This document shows positions 15,112-23,324 of a DNA stretch of 41,896 bases, one piece after another. Positions within the stretch are counted from its first letter, which is position 1. Every line of letters starts with the position of its first letter. The notes under the pieces were generated by a model, which saw nothing but the letters and a program-made list of their open reading frames with translations, was not told where the DNA came from and did no database searches. The translations under genes and the position numbers were made by a program. This DNA comes from Erysipelotrichaceae bacterium (GTDB lineage Bacteria > Bacillota_I > Bacilli_A > Erysipelotrichales > Erysipelotrichaceae): the NCBI GenBank assembly GCA_017459795.1, contig JAFUCG010000002.1, positions 1 to 41,896 of the forward strand, in the 5' to 3' direction.

Positions 15112-15720
15112 ATGAAGAAAATTGGAAAGTACATTACACTGGCCATTCTGTTGGTAATGGCCGCAGTAATAATCATAAACATAACCGTCATAGCTTCCAG
15201 CCAGAAGTACATCACCGATGTTGAAAAGCTGGATAAGGACGGTGATTACGTCGTGGTTTTCGGTTGCGGTTATCTGGATGAGGAAACTCCGACAAAACTG
15301 TTAAGAGACAGAATAATTACCGGCATGAAAGCCAGTAACGAAACAGGAATCAAGATAATGTTTACCGGTGATTCCGAAGAAGCCGAAATACATGATGAAG
15401 TAAAGGTAATGAAGAATTATGCCTATAAGATTGATTCATCACTGACCATTGAAGGGGATGTCTATGGGTTAAGTACCTATGACAGTTTGTGGCGCTTGAA
15501 GAACATCTATGGCGCCAGAAAGATAATTGTCGTAACCCAGAAGTTTCATTTATCCAGAGCCATTTACATAGCTAAGGGTCTGGGCATGGAAGTAAGTGGT
15601 GTTGCGTGTGATAAAGAGGACTATGGACCATCAATGGTCTGGTATCAGATAAGAGAAGCAGTTGCCAGATGCAAGGACTTCTTCCAGGTTATCATAAAGC
15701 CTAAAGCACAGTACTATTGA
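15112..15720 (+). CDS. SanA/YdcF-like DUF218 protein
   Basis: The 202-residue protein has one N-terminal membrane segment (ITLAILLVMAAVIIINITVIA, residues 8-28) and an outside or membrane-face DUF218 domain. Typical elements are VVVFGCGYL, TPTKLLRDRIITG, IMFTGD and IIVVTQKFHLSRAIYIAKGLGM, the last being the conserved HLxRA motif. SanA, ElyC and YdcF are linked to envelope integrity, but the biochemical activity is unknown. No Shine-Dalgarno sequence is present and a -10-like TAAAAT lies 6 bases before the start, which suggests a leaderless message. It stands alone between the lplA terminator and a non-coding region. Confidence 0.85.
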   Translation: MKKIGKYITLAILLVMAAVIIINITVIASSQKYITDVEKLDKDGDYVVVFGCGYLDEETPTKLLRDRIITGMKASNETGIKIMFTGDSEEAEIHDEVKVMKNYAYKIDSSLTIEGDVYGLSTYDSLWRLKNIYGARKIIVVTQKFHLSRAIYIAKGLGMEVSGVACDKEDYGPSMVWYQIREAVARCKDFFQVIIKPKAQYY

Positions 15721-15792
15721 TCTTGTGAAAAAAATAATGAGTATTACACTTTACGTCCTGTAGTACTGATGCTAGTATAGTTGTAGCAAAAA

Positions 15793-15901
15793 GGACAAAA
15801 ATACCTGAAACAGAAGTCGTATCAAAAGAATTTGGAATACGTCTTTTATAGATGGTTCTGTCCTGCAAAGTTACTTTTTCGCTAAAAAAGCAGCTTTGCA
15901 G
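15793..15901. other. Unexplained structured non-coding region with two hairpins
   Basis: The 314-base gap 15721-16034 has no credible gene. It can form a hairpin with arms AGAAG-T-CGTAT (15812-15822) and ATACG-T-CTTTT (15837-15847), framed by GGACA (15793-15797) and TGTCC (15859-15863). A second, longer hairpin has CTGCAAAG (15863-15870) pairing with CTTTGCAG (15894-15901) and an inner CTTTTT/AAAAAG stem. Neither is followed by a T run, so they do not look like terminators. They could be a small RNA, a regulatory element or the remains of something lost. Strand is uncertain. Confidence 0.4.
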
Positions 15902-15941
15902 ATTATGATGTAAAAACAGGTAAGAATAATGTAAATTGCTA

Positions 15942-15969
15942 TTGCATAAATATGGTTTTATATTATAAT
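15942..15969 (+). promoter_or_regulatory. Probable promoter of rpoE
   Basis: TTGCAT (15942-15947) and TATAAT (15964-15969) are 16 bases apart. The start site would lie near 15976, giving a leader of about 60 bases with the ribosome site ACAGGAGGC at 16017-16025. Confidence 0.6.
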
Positions 15970-16034
15970 CATAGAAGTTAAAAGGGGAATCAAACTCGAA
16001 ACTATTTAATAATTGTACAGGAGGCGAAAGAATA

Positions 16035-16373
16035 GTGAGTGTAAGGACAATTGATGTCGCTTATGATTATTTGAAAGCCCAAAGGCACAGTGTCTCATTC
16101 AGAGATCTGTGGCAGGTAGTGAAATCTGAGCTGGGCTTCAATGATGCACAAGCGCAAAGAAAGATTTCTCAATTCTATACTGATCTGACATTGGACGGTA
16201 GATTCACTTCTTTGGAAAATAATGAATGGGATCTCAAGAGCAACCACAAATTTGACGAAGTTTACATTGATACAACCACTCTTGTAGACGAAGATTCCGA
16301 AGAGGAAGATGAAATTGAACAGGACAGCGATGAGCTGGACGTTGTATCTGATGACAGTAAGGATGAATATTAA
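16035..16373 (+). CDS. rpoE: RNA polymerase delta subunit
   Basis: The 112-residue protein has the HARE-HTH fold of the delta subunit at its N terminus (TIDVAYDYLKAQRHSVSFRDLW, then GFNDAQAQRKISQFYTDLTLDGRFTSL and NEWDL) and an acidic tail from about residue 75 (VDEDSEEEDEIEQDSDELD). Delta is limited to Bacillota; it raises promoter selectivity and recycling of RNA polymerase. It is shorter than the B. subtilis protein (about 170) because the acidic tail is short. The start is GTG, after AGGAGGC at 16019-16025. It has its own promoter and terminator and is a single-gene unit. Confidence 0.92.
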   Translation: MSVRTIDVAYDYLKAQRHSVSFRDLWQVVKSELGFNDAQAQRKISQFYTDLTLDGRFTSLENNEWDLKSNHKFDEVYIDTTTLVDEDSEEEDEIEQDSDELDVVSDDSKDEY

Positions 16374-16397
16374 AAAACCTCGTTAGAGGTTTTTTAA
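16372..16397 (+). terminator. Terminator after rpoE
   Basis: AAAAAACCTC, loop GTTA, GAGGTTTTTT. The stem begins at the stop codon. Confidence 0.88.
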
Positions 16398-16444
16398 TTT
16401 GCCTTGCTCATGCAATAATATTATTAAGTTCAAGGAGAATCATA

Positions 16445-17191
16445 ATGAAGGAATTCTATATTAATGATGATGGTATCAGATTACATTGCAAGCTGGATAC
16501 GCCTGAAGAAAAGAAGGACAAATATCCACTGGTAATAGTCATTCATGGTCTTACCGGTGACATGGAAGAAACCCACATAGTAGCCATAGCTGAAAGAATG
16601 AATCAGCTTGGTTTTGCGACCTTAAGAGCTGAAATGTATGGCCATGGTAAGAGTGAGGGCGACTTTGAAGATCATAATCTATTAAAGTGGATCTTAAATG
16701 GCTTCAAGGTAATCGATTATGCCAGAAGTCTGGATTTTGTTAGTGATCTGTATATTGCCGGTCATTCCCAGGGCGGCTTACTGACAATGATATTAGGCGG
16801 TTTACGAAATAATCAGTTTAAGGCAATAATGCCATTGTCTCCAGCCGTTGTTATCAGCGATGGGGCAAGAAAGGGAGAAATATTAGGCATGCAATTTGAT
16901 CCTGATGACATCCCTGATAAGGTAACCATTCCTATCTACAGCCTGAATGGTGACTACGTCAGGGCCGCACAACTGATAGATGTTGATTATGTCATAGGCA
17001 AATATAAAAAACCGGTGTTCATTGTTCATGGTGATGAAGATGAAGCGGTACCGGTTGAGTATGCCTACGAATTAGAGAAAAAATACCGTAACTGCCAGCT
17101 GGCTATAATTAAGGGTGATGACCACTGCTACAACAGACATCTTGATGAAGTGCTGGATGCAATAACAGAATTTTTAAATAAAGTAAAATAA
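16445..17191 (+). CDS. Alpha/beta hydrolase similar to cinnamoyl/feruloyl esterases
   Basis: The 248-residue hydrolase has a complete serine esterase set: oxyanion region VIHGLTG (32-38), nucleophile Ser108 in GHSQGG, acid Asp197 or Asp199 in HGDEDEAVP and His227 in GDDHCY. Beyond the triad, the segments ATLRAEMYGHGKSEGDFEDH and IMPLSPAVVISDGARKGEILG resemble the feruloyl esterase Est1E of Butyrivibrio and cinnamoyl esterases of Lactobacillus. Such enzymes release ferulate or chlorogenate-type esters from plant material in gut microbes. There is no signal peptide, so it would act on imported small esters. CAAGGAG precedes the start by 8 bases. The match comes from memory of the family, so substrate is moderately certain. 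Confidence 0.82.
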   Translation: MKEFYINDDGIRLHCKLDTPEEKKDKYPLVIVIHGLTGDMEETHIVAIAERMNQLGFATLRAEMYGHGKSEGDFEDHNLLKWILNGFKVIDYARSLDFVSDLYIAGHSQGGLLTMILGGLRNNQFKAIMPLSPAVVISDGARKGEILGMQFDPDDIPDKVTIPIYSLNGDYVRAAQLIDVDYVIGKYKKPVFIVHGDEDEAVPVEYAYELEKKYRNCQLAIIKGDDHCYNRHLDEVLDAITEFLNKVK

Positions 17192-17215
17192 AAACCTCAG
17201 CTGAGGTTATTTGTT
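17190..17215. terminator. Bidirectional terminator between esterase and NifX-like genes
   Basis: The palindrome AACCTCAGCTGAGGTT (17193-17208) has a T-rich tract on the plus side and TTTTTATTTT on the minus side. Confidence 0.75.
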
Positions 17216-17217
17216 TG

Positions 17218-17592
17218 TTAATGGCAACAGTGTTCGTGTGAACAGTTACCGTCATCGTGGTGGTGATTGCATGATGCATCAGGATCATACATCAGTTCAC
17301 CCTTAAGGAATGAATTAACTGCTTCATCAGCGTTTCCTTCAATGCCAGGGAAGCACTTGATTCCAATCTGAGCCAAGGCATTTATGGCACCAGGGCCAAT
17401 GCCGCCGCAGAATAATGCATCTACGCCTAAGCTGTTTAAGATGGCTGCCAGGGCACCATGACCCTGACCATCAGTGCTGACTACTTCCTGCTGGAGTATT
17501 TTCCCGTCAACGATGTTGTAAAGCTTAAAATAAGGTGTTTTTCCAAAATGCTGGAATACTTCTCCGTTTTCATAAGTAACTGCTAAGATCAT
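17218..17592 (-). CDS. NifX/NifB-type iron-molybdenum-cofactor-like protein with His/Cys tail
   Basis: The first 100 residues of this 124-residue protein fit the dinitrogenase Fe-Mo cofactor family: MILAVTYENGEVFQHFGKTPYFKLY, then GHGALAAILNSLGVDALFCGGIGPGAINALAQIGI and a conserved GNADEAVNSFLKG. In non-nitrogen-fixers these small proteins are of unclear role, perhaps Fe-S or metal carriers. The tail is unusual: in the last 17 residues six His and four Cys are packed together (CNHHHDDGNCSHEHCCH), a likely metal-binding site. It is 3 bases after prmC on the same strand and probably shares the prfA transcript. Confidence 0.85.
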   Translation of the reverse strand: MILAVTYENGEVFQHFGKTPYFKLYNIVDGKILQQEVVSTDGQGHGALAAILNSLGVDALFCGGIGPGAINALAQIGIKCFPGIEGNADEAVNSFLKGELMYDPDASCNHHHDDGNCSHEHCCH

Positions 17593-17595
17593 GTT

Positions 17596-18465
17596 CTATT
17601 CCTCCAGGTTGTGGTATACAAATAACATTCTGTCCTTGCCGTTGAGGTCCTTTAAGACATCATAACGGTCAAGTGGGAAATGTTTCTTAAGTTCTGCGAC
17701 TATGGCATCTTTTTCATCATAGCCGATCTCAAAGGCCATGAAGCTGTGTTCCTTAATGACCTTATGGGCATTTTCAAATATCTTACGGTAGAAGAACAAA
17801 CCATCGTTACCGCCAAATAAAGCTACATGTGGTTCGTACTCTTCAACGCTTTTCTGTACTTCCTGATGAACAGGAATGTATGGCGGGTTTGAAACCAGAA
17901 TGTCCAGTTTGATGTTTCTGTCAATTAATGGCTGTAACATGTCACCCTGATAGAAGGTAACTTCACATTCATTGAAATCGGCATTTTCCTGAGCCTGCTT
18001 CAGGGCTGTATCAGAAATGTCCGTAGCGTACATTCTGAATTTAGGTTCTTCCTTTTTTAGAGCGATGGCAATTGAGCCGCTGCCGGTACCTACATCGGCA
18101 ATGGTTATTTCTTCCCTGTCCTTGAAATAGTAGTCACTGTCTGCCAGTACGTTGGCAACCAGTTCTTCAGTTTCATAACGTGGAATTAATACTTCCGGGT
18201 TAACGTTTATCTGGTAACCGTAAAACCACTGGTGACCGACAATGTACTGCAATGGTTCATTGTTTAATAATCTCTTTACCCCATCCTGATACTGTTTGTA
18301 TAAGTCTTCAGGCATTTCATCATTGTAATGAAGGTAAAGGTCATTATGAGACATGTTGCACAGTTCCAGCATTAATAACTGGACGGCTTCATCTGATATG
18401 TCAGCGTCCTTTATTTCCTTAAAGGTCTGCCATAATACGTCATGGTAGCTGGCCATCTTATTCAC
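17596..18465 (-). CDS. prmC: Release factor glutamine N5-methyltransferase
   Basis: The 289-residue enzyme methylates the glutamine of the GGQ motif in release factors, using S-adenosylmethionine. The N-terminal helical domain is followed by PRYETE (95-100), the SAM site DVGTGSGSIAI (124-134) and the catalytic NPPYIP (193-198). It follows prfA directly with an 8-base overlap, so enzyme and substrate are co-expressed. Length and motifs are normal for the family. Confidence 0.95.
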   Translation of the reverse strand: MNKMASYHDVLWQTFKEIKDADISDEAVQLLMLELCNMSHNDLYLHYNDEMPEDLYKQYQDGVKRLLNNEPLQYIVGHQWFYGYQINVNPEVLIPRYETEELVANVLADSDYYFKDREEITIADVGTGSGSIAIALKKEEPKFRMYATDISDTALKQAQENADFNECEVTFYQGDMLQPLIDRNIKLDILVSNPPYIPVHQEVQKSVEEYEPHVALFGGNDGLFFYRKIFENAHKVIKEHSFMAFEIGYDEKDAIVAELKKHFPLDRYDVLKDLNGKDRMLFVYHNLEE

Positions 18466-19519
18466 CGGCTATCTTGGCTTTCTGATCAGCTTCCAGTAAG
18501 GCAGCGATGATGTCATCAAGCTTGCCTTCCATTACTCTGTCAAGCTGCTGCAAGGTGAAGTTGATTCTGTGGTCAGTAACTCTGTTCTGTGGATAGTTAT
18601 AGGTTCTGATCTTTTCAGAACGGTCACCGGTACCGATCTTGCTTCTTCTTTCAGCGCCTTTTTCAGCTTCAGCCTTTCTCTGATAGTAGTCATATACTCT
18701 GGCTGTGATGATTCTCATGGCCTGTTCTCTGTTCTGGATCTGGCTTCTGCCATCCTGACAGTTAACGGTAATGCCTGTTGGTGTATGAGTAATTCTTACT
18801 GCTGAGTCAGTCTTGTTGATGTGCTGACCGCCGGCACCTGAAGCTCTGTGGGTTTCAATTACCAGATCTTCCGGGTTGATGTCTACATCAGCTTCTTCTA
18901 CATCAGGCAGACACAGAACAGTTGCGGTTGAAGTATGAATTCTGCCGGCTGATTCTGTCTTTGGTACTCTCTGCACTCTGTGTGCACCGGATTCAAATTT
19001 TAATTCCTTATAAACATCCTTACCCTTAACCAGGAAACTTACGATGGTGAAACCGCCGGCTTCACTTTCTTCAGCTTCATATATTTCGGTTTTCCAGCCC
19101 TTTGTTTCGGCATAACGGGTATACATTCTGTATAAGTCACCGGCAAAGATGTTACCTTCATCACCGCCGGCTGCGCCTCTGATTTCAATAATGGCATTAC
19201 ACTCATCATTAGGATCCTTTGGAATTAACAAAACCTCAAGATGGTCGATGAGCTTCTGCTCCTGCTCTCTTAATTCCTCTAATTCCATTTCAGCCATTTC
19301 TCTTAAATCATGGTCTGATAACAGTTCTTCGTCATCCTTGATATGCTGCATTACATCTAATAATTCCTGGTAAGCCTTTACCGGGGCTTCCAGGTTGGAC
19401 TGTTCCTTGCTTAAACGGGCGTATTCTCTGTTATCAGAAAATTTTGAGTTTATCAGTAAGTCGTTGATTTCATTGTATCTGTCCAGCATTCCCTGCAGAC
19501 GTTTTAACATTTTATCCAT
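18458..19519 (-). CDS. prfA: Peptide chain release factor 1
   Basis: The 353-residue factor reads UAA and UAG and triggers peptide release. It has the PxT codon-recognition motif as PKT (186-188) in RVPKTESAGRIHTS and the catalytic GGQ (230-232) in GAGGQHINKTDSAV. The presence of PxT rather than SPF identifies RF1. AGGAGG (19528-19533) gives a strong ribosome site for the ATG. It heads the minus-strand unit prfA-prmC-NifX-like. Confidence 0.96.
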   Translation of the reverse strand: MDKMLKRLQGMLDRYNEINDLLINSKFSDNREYARLSKEQSNLEAPVKAYQELLDVMQHIKDDEELLSDHDLREMAEMELEELREQEQKLIDHLEVLLIPKDPNDECNAIIEIRGAAGGDEGNIFAGDLYRMYTRYAETKGWKTEIYEAEESEAGGFTIVSFLVKGKDVYKELKFESGAHRVQRVPKTESAGRIHTSTATVLCLPDVEEADVDINPEDLVIETHRASGAGGQHINKTDSAVRITHTPTGITVNCQDGRSQIQNREQAMRIITARVYDYYQRKAEAEKGAERRSKIGTGDRSEKIRTYNYPQNRVTDHRINFTLQQLDRVMEGKLDDIIAALLEADQKAKIAGE

Positions 19520-19675
19520 ATTAGTACCTCCTGGTAAGCCCTTAAATTATACATTGAAACAGTCATATTCGCAAACTCGTTAGTAATCAGGTTGTATATT
19601 CTTTTTTTAAAGGGAAAAAAAGAATGAAAGATAATTATTAAGATTGTTAAAATTTTAAAAAAAGGAGATTATACA

Positions 19676-20594
19676 ATGGATAATGATGTACAGAAAGTAT
19701 TAAACAGAATGACGGGGAATTCAGATATACTGACAAAAAAAGTATTTCGATTCGTTAGCCATAGAGATGAGAATAATAAATTCAGATCTGGCAGATGTAA
19801 ATTTTGATTTTTTTGGAAACAAGCCTCCTTTCCCAATCATGATGGGTGTAATAGGTGGATTTACACATCTGGGTGAAGATGCAAGCTATAAGGCAGCTTT
19901 AGCAGCCAGGGAACTTGGAATCGTATATTGGGTCAGCAGTCATACTTCGGATGAGGACTTAAAAAGACTTGTGGAAACAGGAGCTATGATTGGAATAGTC
20001 ATCAAGCCTTTCAAGGATCAGCAGTATTACCTTGACAGGATTAAGAAGGCCGAAGAAATGGGTGTATGTGTCATCGCTTCTGACATTGACCACGCTTATA
20101 ATAAGAATGGCGGTTATGATGGTCAAAGAGACGATGTAATGGGCCCTAAGAGTTTTGAAGAGCTTAAGGAAGCAGCTGCTTCAACTAAACTTCCATTCAT
20201 TGCCAAGGGCGTATTAAGTGTTCATGATGCCTTGTTATGCAAGGAGGCAGGTTTAAGTGGTATAATTCTTTCTCATCATCACAACATCATGTCATCAGCC
20301 GTACCACCAGTTATGATCTTACCGGAAGTAAGAAAGGCTGTTGGTAATGATTTCATGGTAATGGTTGACTGTGGCGTTAACGGTGGGGCAGAGGCCTTCA
20401 AGGCCATTGCGCTTGGTGCAGATGCGGTATTGACAGCTCGTGGCTACATGGCACCTCTGGCTAAGGAAGGAACAGAAGGAGTAGTTCAGCACATTACCAA
20501 GATGGCGGGTGAATTCAGAGAATTCATGAATAGAACAGGTTCACTTGATCTGAAGCATATAGACAGTTCAGTCATTCATAAGATGCCATTCTAA
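19676..20594 (+). pseudogene. FMN-dependent alpha-hydroxy-acid oxidase family gene, frameshifted at an A7 run
   Basis: The well-marked start is the ATG at 19676, after AAAAGGAG. Its frame runs 22 codons to TKK and then enters A7 (19735-19741), after which it goes wrong and stops at 19807. With one A fewer it would continue as KKYFDSLAIEMRIINSDLADV into the long frame from 19767, giving about 305 residues. YFDSL.IEMR.I is typical of the family, so the break is real in this sequence. The remaining 275-residue frame shows IAKGVLSVHDALLCKEAG, an LSHHH active-site segment and GADAVLTARGYM, the FMN-phosphate region of lactate/glycolate-oxidase-like enzymes. The ATG at 19767 has no ribosome site. 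It may be a pseudogene, a phase-variable gene, a case of slippage, or a sequencing error. Confidence 0.78.
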
Positions 20595-20608
20595 GTGTAG
20601 TTAATCAG

Positions 20609-20631
20609 CCCAGACAATTGTCTGGGTTTTC
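20609..20631 (+). terminator. Terminator after FMN-enzyme gene
   Basis: CCCAGACAATTGTCTGGG is a perfect palindrome followed by TTTTC. Confidence 0.82.
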
Positions 20632-20680
20632 TATCTATAGAAATAAGGATATAATACAAATAATATAAAGAGGGACTTTT

Positions 20681-21967
20681 ATGAACTACGCTATAATAAA
20701 CGCTAATCTTTTAAATGGAACAAGGAATATGGAAGTACAGAATGACGTTACTATTCTGGTTGAAGGTAATGTTATAAGGAAAATAGGACAGGACTTAAAG
20801 ATACCTGATGGATATAAGGTCTATAACCTCAGTCATAAGTATCTGATGCCTGGCTTGATCAACATGCACGTTCATTTGTTTGGTACAGGCAAGCCTAGTA
20901 AAAACATATCAGGCGGACCTACCCAGAAATATGTCATTAAGTTCATTAAGACAGGTTTGGGCAATGTAGTATTAAACAAGATCGTTGAAAGAGATGCCTT
21001 GTTGGCTCTTAACTCCGGAACAACTACCATAAGGTGTGTCGGTGACTTTGAATACGCAGATGTAAAGTTAAGAGACAGAATCAATAAAGGTGAAATAGTC
21101 GGGCCTAGAATGATTGTTTCAGGACCAGCCTTAACGGTCACTCATGGTCATGGTGACGGCACTTTTGCGATAGTCTGTGACAGTGAGGAAGCAGCCAGAA
21201 ACCAGGTCAGAAAGAATCTGAAAAACGGTACGGACTTCATTAAGATCTGTAATACCGGTGGTGTAATGGACTCAACCGAAAAGGGTCACGCCGGGATACT
21301 AAGAATGCCAATTGAGATAACAAAGGCGATAGTTGATGAAGCACACAAGGCTGGTGTAATAGTAGCATCTCATACAGAAAGTACTGAAGGGGTTAAGCAG
21401 GCTTTGGAAGCTGGAGTTGATTCAATTGAACATGGTGCACCAATGGATGAAGAGATCATTAAGATGTATAAGGAAAAGGGAAGCTTTGTTACATGCACGA
21501 TTTCTCCGGCTTTGCCTATTTCAAAACTGGATTCTGAATTGACTAAGATGACAGATATCCATGTATATAATGGTAAAATCGTTGCTCAGGGAATCATCGA
21601 CAGTGCCAAACAGGGTGTTGAAAATGACATATCTGTTGCCCTGGGAACAGATGCGGCCTGCCCGTTTGCGATGCAGTATAACATGTGGAGAGAACTTGTT
21701 TACTTCAAGCAGAATGTCGGAGTTGATAACCGCTTTGCCTTATACAGTGCCACATTAAATAATGCCAGACTGTTGAAGATGGATGATAAAATCGGTTCTA
21801 TTGAAGAAGGAAAACTGGCTGACATGATCGTTACTGACAATAACCCGCTTGATGACTTAAGAACTCTTAAGGACGTAAGAATGGTATTTGTGAATGGCAA
21901 TGTCATAGAGCATCCTGCTGTAAAGAAGTTTGAAGACATTGAAAAAGAACTTGATAAGCTTATTTAG
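20681..21967 (+). CDS. Metal-dependent amidohydrolase (COG1228-like, prolidase/imidazolonepropionase type)
   Basis: The 428-residue protein has a complete binuclear amidohydrolase set: HVH (His63, His65) in PGLINMHVH, a lysine likely carboxylated (Lys188 in FIKICNTGG), His231 in ASHTES, His251 in IEHGAP and Asp324 in GTDAACP. The C terminus has the usual GSIEEGKLADMIVTDNNPL return to the small beta domain. This resembles Xaa-Pro dipeptidases and related peptidases of the amidohydrolase superfamily, but the substrate cannot be read from sequence. There is no signal peptide. AAAGAGGGA precedes the ATG. It lies between two terminators and is a single-gene unit. Confidence 0.87.
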   Translation: MNYAIINANLLNGTRNMEVQNDVTILVEGNVIRKIGQDLKIPDGYKVYNLSHKYLMPGLINMHVHLFGTGKPSKNISGGPTQKYVIKFIKTGLGNVVLNKIVERDALLALNSGTTTIRCVGDFEYADVKLRDRINKGEIVGPRMIVSGPALTVTHGHGDGTFAIVCDSEEAARNQVRKNLKNGTDFIKICNTGGVMDSTEKGHAGILRMPIEITKAIVDEAHKAGVIVASHTESTEGVKQALEAGVDSIEHGAPMDEEIIKMYKEKGSFVTCTISPALPISKLDSELTKMTDIHVYNGKIVAQGIIDSAKQGVENDISVALGTDAACPFAMQYNMWRELVYFKQNVGVDNRFALYSATLNNARLLKMDDKIGSIEEGKLADMIVTDNNPLDDLRTLKDVRMVFVNGNVIEHPAVKKFEDIEKELDKLI

Positions 21968-21991
21968 AAGGCCTTAATGACCTTCTTTTTT
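21966..21991 (+). terminator. Terminator after amidohydrolase gene
   Basis: AGAAGG and CCTTCT arms enclose a nine-base loop and are followed by TTTTT. The stem overlaps the stop codon. Confidence 0.75.
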
Positions 21992-22065
21992 GTGAGAATT
22001 ATTAAAAATGTCTCAAATGTACTTAATAATGTCTTAACATATGGAAATAGTGTTATTTTTTCTAA

Positions 22066-22071
22066 TATAAT
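22066..22071 (+). promoter_or_regulatory. -10 box (TATAAT) of HD gene, near-leaderless arrangement
   Basis: TATAAT is followed by nine bases (AAAAGCACT) and the ATG at 22081; there is no Shine-Dalgarno sequence. No good -35 box is visible. Confidence 0.5.
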
Positions 22072-22080
22072 AAAAGCACT

Positions 22081-22545
22081 ATGAAACTGAAAGAAGAAGA
22101 TTACAGATTCATTAAAAATGAATTAAATGAATATCTTAACCACCCGGAAGTCCAGAAGATGAAGGGGTATGTGGCTCATGGCCGTAAGACTCTTTACAGT
22201 CACTGTCTTTCAGTTGTCATAACAGCGTACAAGATCAACAGGCAGTTCAAACTGAATGCCAATGAGCATACCCTACTGGTAGGGGCCTTATTACATGATC
22301 TGTACTTATATGACTGGCATGACTATCCTCTTAACTGGAACATATTCAAGATGCATGGTTTCACTCATCCTGAGGCAGCCAGAAAGAATGCCGAAAGAAT
22401 ATTCAATGTTGACGAGGATATTCAGAGTGTAATTAAATCGCACATGTGGCCACTAACATTACGAAGCTTTCCTAAGTCAAAGGAGGCAGCCATCGTATGT
22501 CTGGCCGATAAATTAGTAGCAACAAGGGAGACACTCAGAAGATGA
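22081..22545 (+). CDS. Small HD-domain protein
   Basis: The 154-residue protein is an HD-domain metal phosphohydrolase by motif: His41 (LYSHCLSV), His72-Asp73 (ALLHDLYLYDWHDY), His in GFTHPEAARKNAERIF, and the late ADKLVATRE. Unlike signalling HD proteins, it has no other domain. Its substrate is unknown. The start lacks a ribosome site and may be leaderless. It overlaps the next gene by 4 bases, so the pair is translated together. Confidence 0.83.
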   Translation: MKLKEEDYRFIKNELNEYLNHPEVQKMKGYVAHGRKTLYSHCLSVVITAYKINRQFKLNANEHTLLVGALLHDLYLYDWHDYPLNWNIFKMHGFTHPEAARKNAERIFNVDEDIQSVIKSHMWPLTLRSFPKSKEAAIVCLADKLVATRETLRR

Positions 22546-23195
22546 TTTGGGTTTATGTTTTATACTTTTTCATACTAAGCTACGTCGGTTATGTATATGA
22601 AACCATCGCCATGACCTTATGGGGTGGCAAGTGGGAAAACCGTGGCTTTTTCTATGGCCCAATCATTCCAATCTATGGGGCAGGAGCATTAGGTGGAACA
22701 CTGTTATTTACTTACATTATGCCACATCATACCATGATGCAGGTCTTCTTTATCAGCATGTTTGTCAGTGCCGTTCTGGAGTATGTTGTTCATTATGTAT
22801 TGGAAAAACTATTTAATCAGGTATGGTGGGATTACTCCAAGTCAATTTTCAATCTGAACGGCAGAATCTGTCTGCCGGCATCGATCGGCTTTGGCCTGGC
22901 AGGGGTACTGATCATTTACTTCATCAATCCGTTCTTATTAAGCTATCTGGCATCTTTAAACCGCATGAAGGTATTCTGCGTTTCAGTAGCCTTATTACTG
23001 ATATTCATTGAAGACTTCAACCTGACCATCATGAAGCTTAAGGGTAAGGTTGGAAAGTTTGATCACAGTTATCAGCACCTTAACGATTCAATGGAGCGAT
23101 TTACCGGCAAGATCATAAATGAAGACATGGCTTTAAGCAGGCCGGTATACAAGGTGTTTGACATGATCGATCACCGCACTAGATCAGCTGAATAA
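22542..23195 (+). CDS. Putative ABC-transporter type IV (CmpB-like) membrane protein
   Basis: The 217-residue protein fits the family Pfam names ABC_trans_CmpB: N-terminal FFILSYVGYVYETIAM, WENRGFFYGPIIPIYG, VLEYVVHYVLEKLF and WWDYS...FNLNGRICL, with five or six membrane segments before a soluble tail of about 50 residues. No ATP-binding component is nearby, so the transporter label is weak; function is not established. Overlap with the HD gene (ATGA) suggests the two work together. Confidence 0.83.
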   Translation: MIWVYVLYFFILSYVGYVYETIAMTLWGGKWENRGFFYGPIIPIYGAGALGGTLLFTYIMPHHTMMQVFFISMFVSAVLEYVVHYVLEKLFNQVWWDYSKSIFNLNGRICLPASIGFGLAGVLIIYFINPFLLSYLASLNRMKVFCVSVALLLIFIEDFNLTIMKLKGKVGKFDHSYQHLNDSMERFTGKIINEDMALSRPVYKVFDMIDHRTRSAE

Positions 23196-23209
23196 TAATG
23201 TTAAACGAT

Positions 23210-23232
23210 ACTGCCTCAGGGCAGTTTTTTTG
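23210..23232 (+). terminator. Terminator after CmpB-like gene
   Basis: ACTGCC, loop TCAG, GGCAGT and a run of seven T. Confidence 0.88.
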
Positions 23233-23324
23233 TTTCCTTTCAAAATCTCCTTTTTACTAAGTCAAAACTAGAACTGATGGCTTATATGAACAAAAGTATA
23301 ATGACAGCGTAAGGAAGGATAATA

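Noticed and set aside
15721-16034. Decayed protein gene in the gap before rpoE
   Set aside because: Short frames on both strands show no recognisable domain or ribosome site; I describe it as a structured non-coding region instead.
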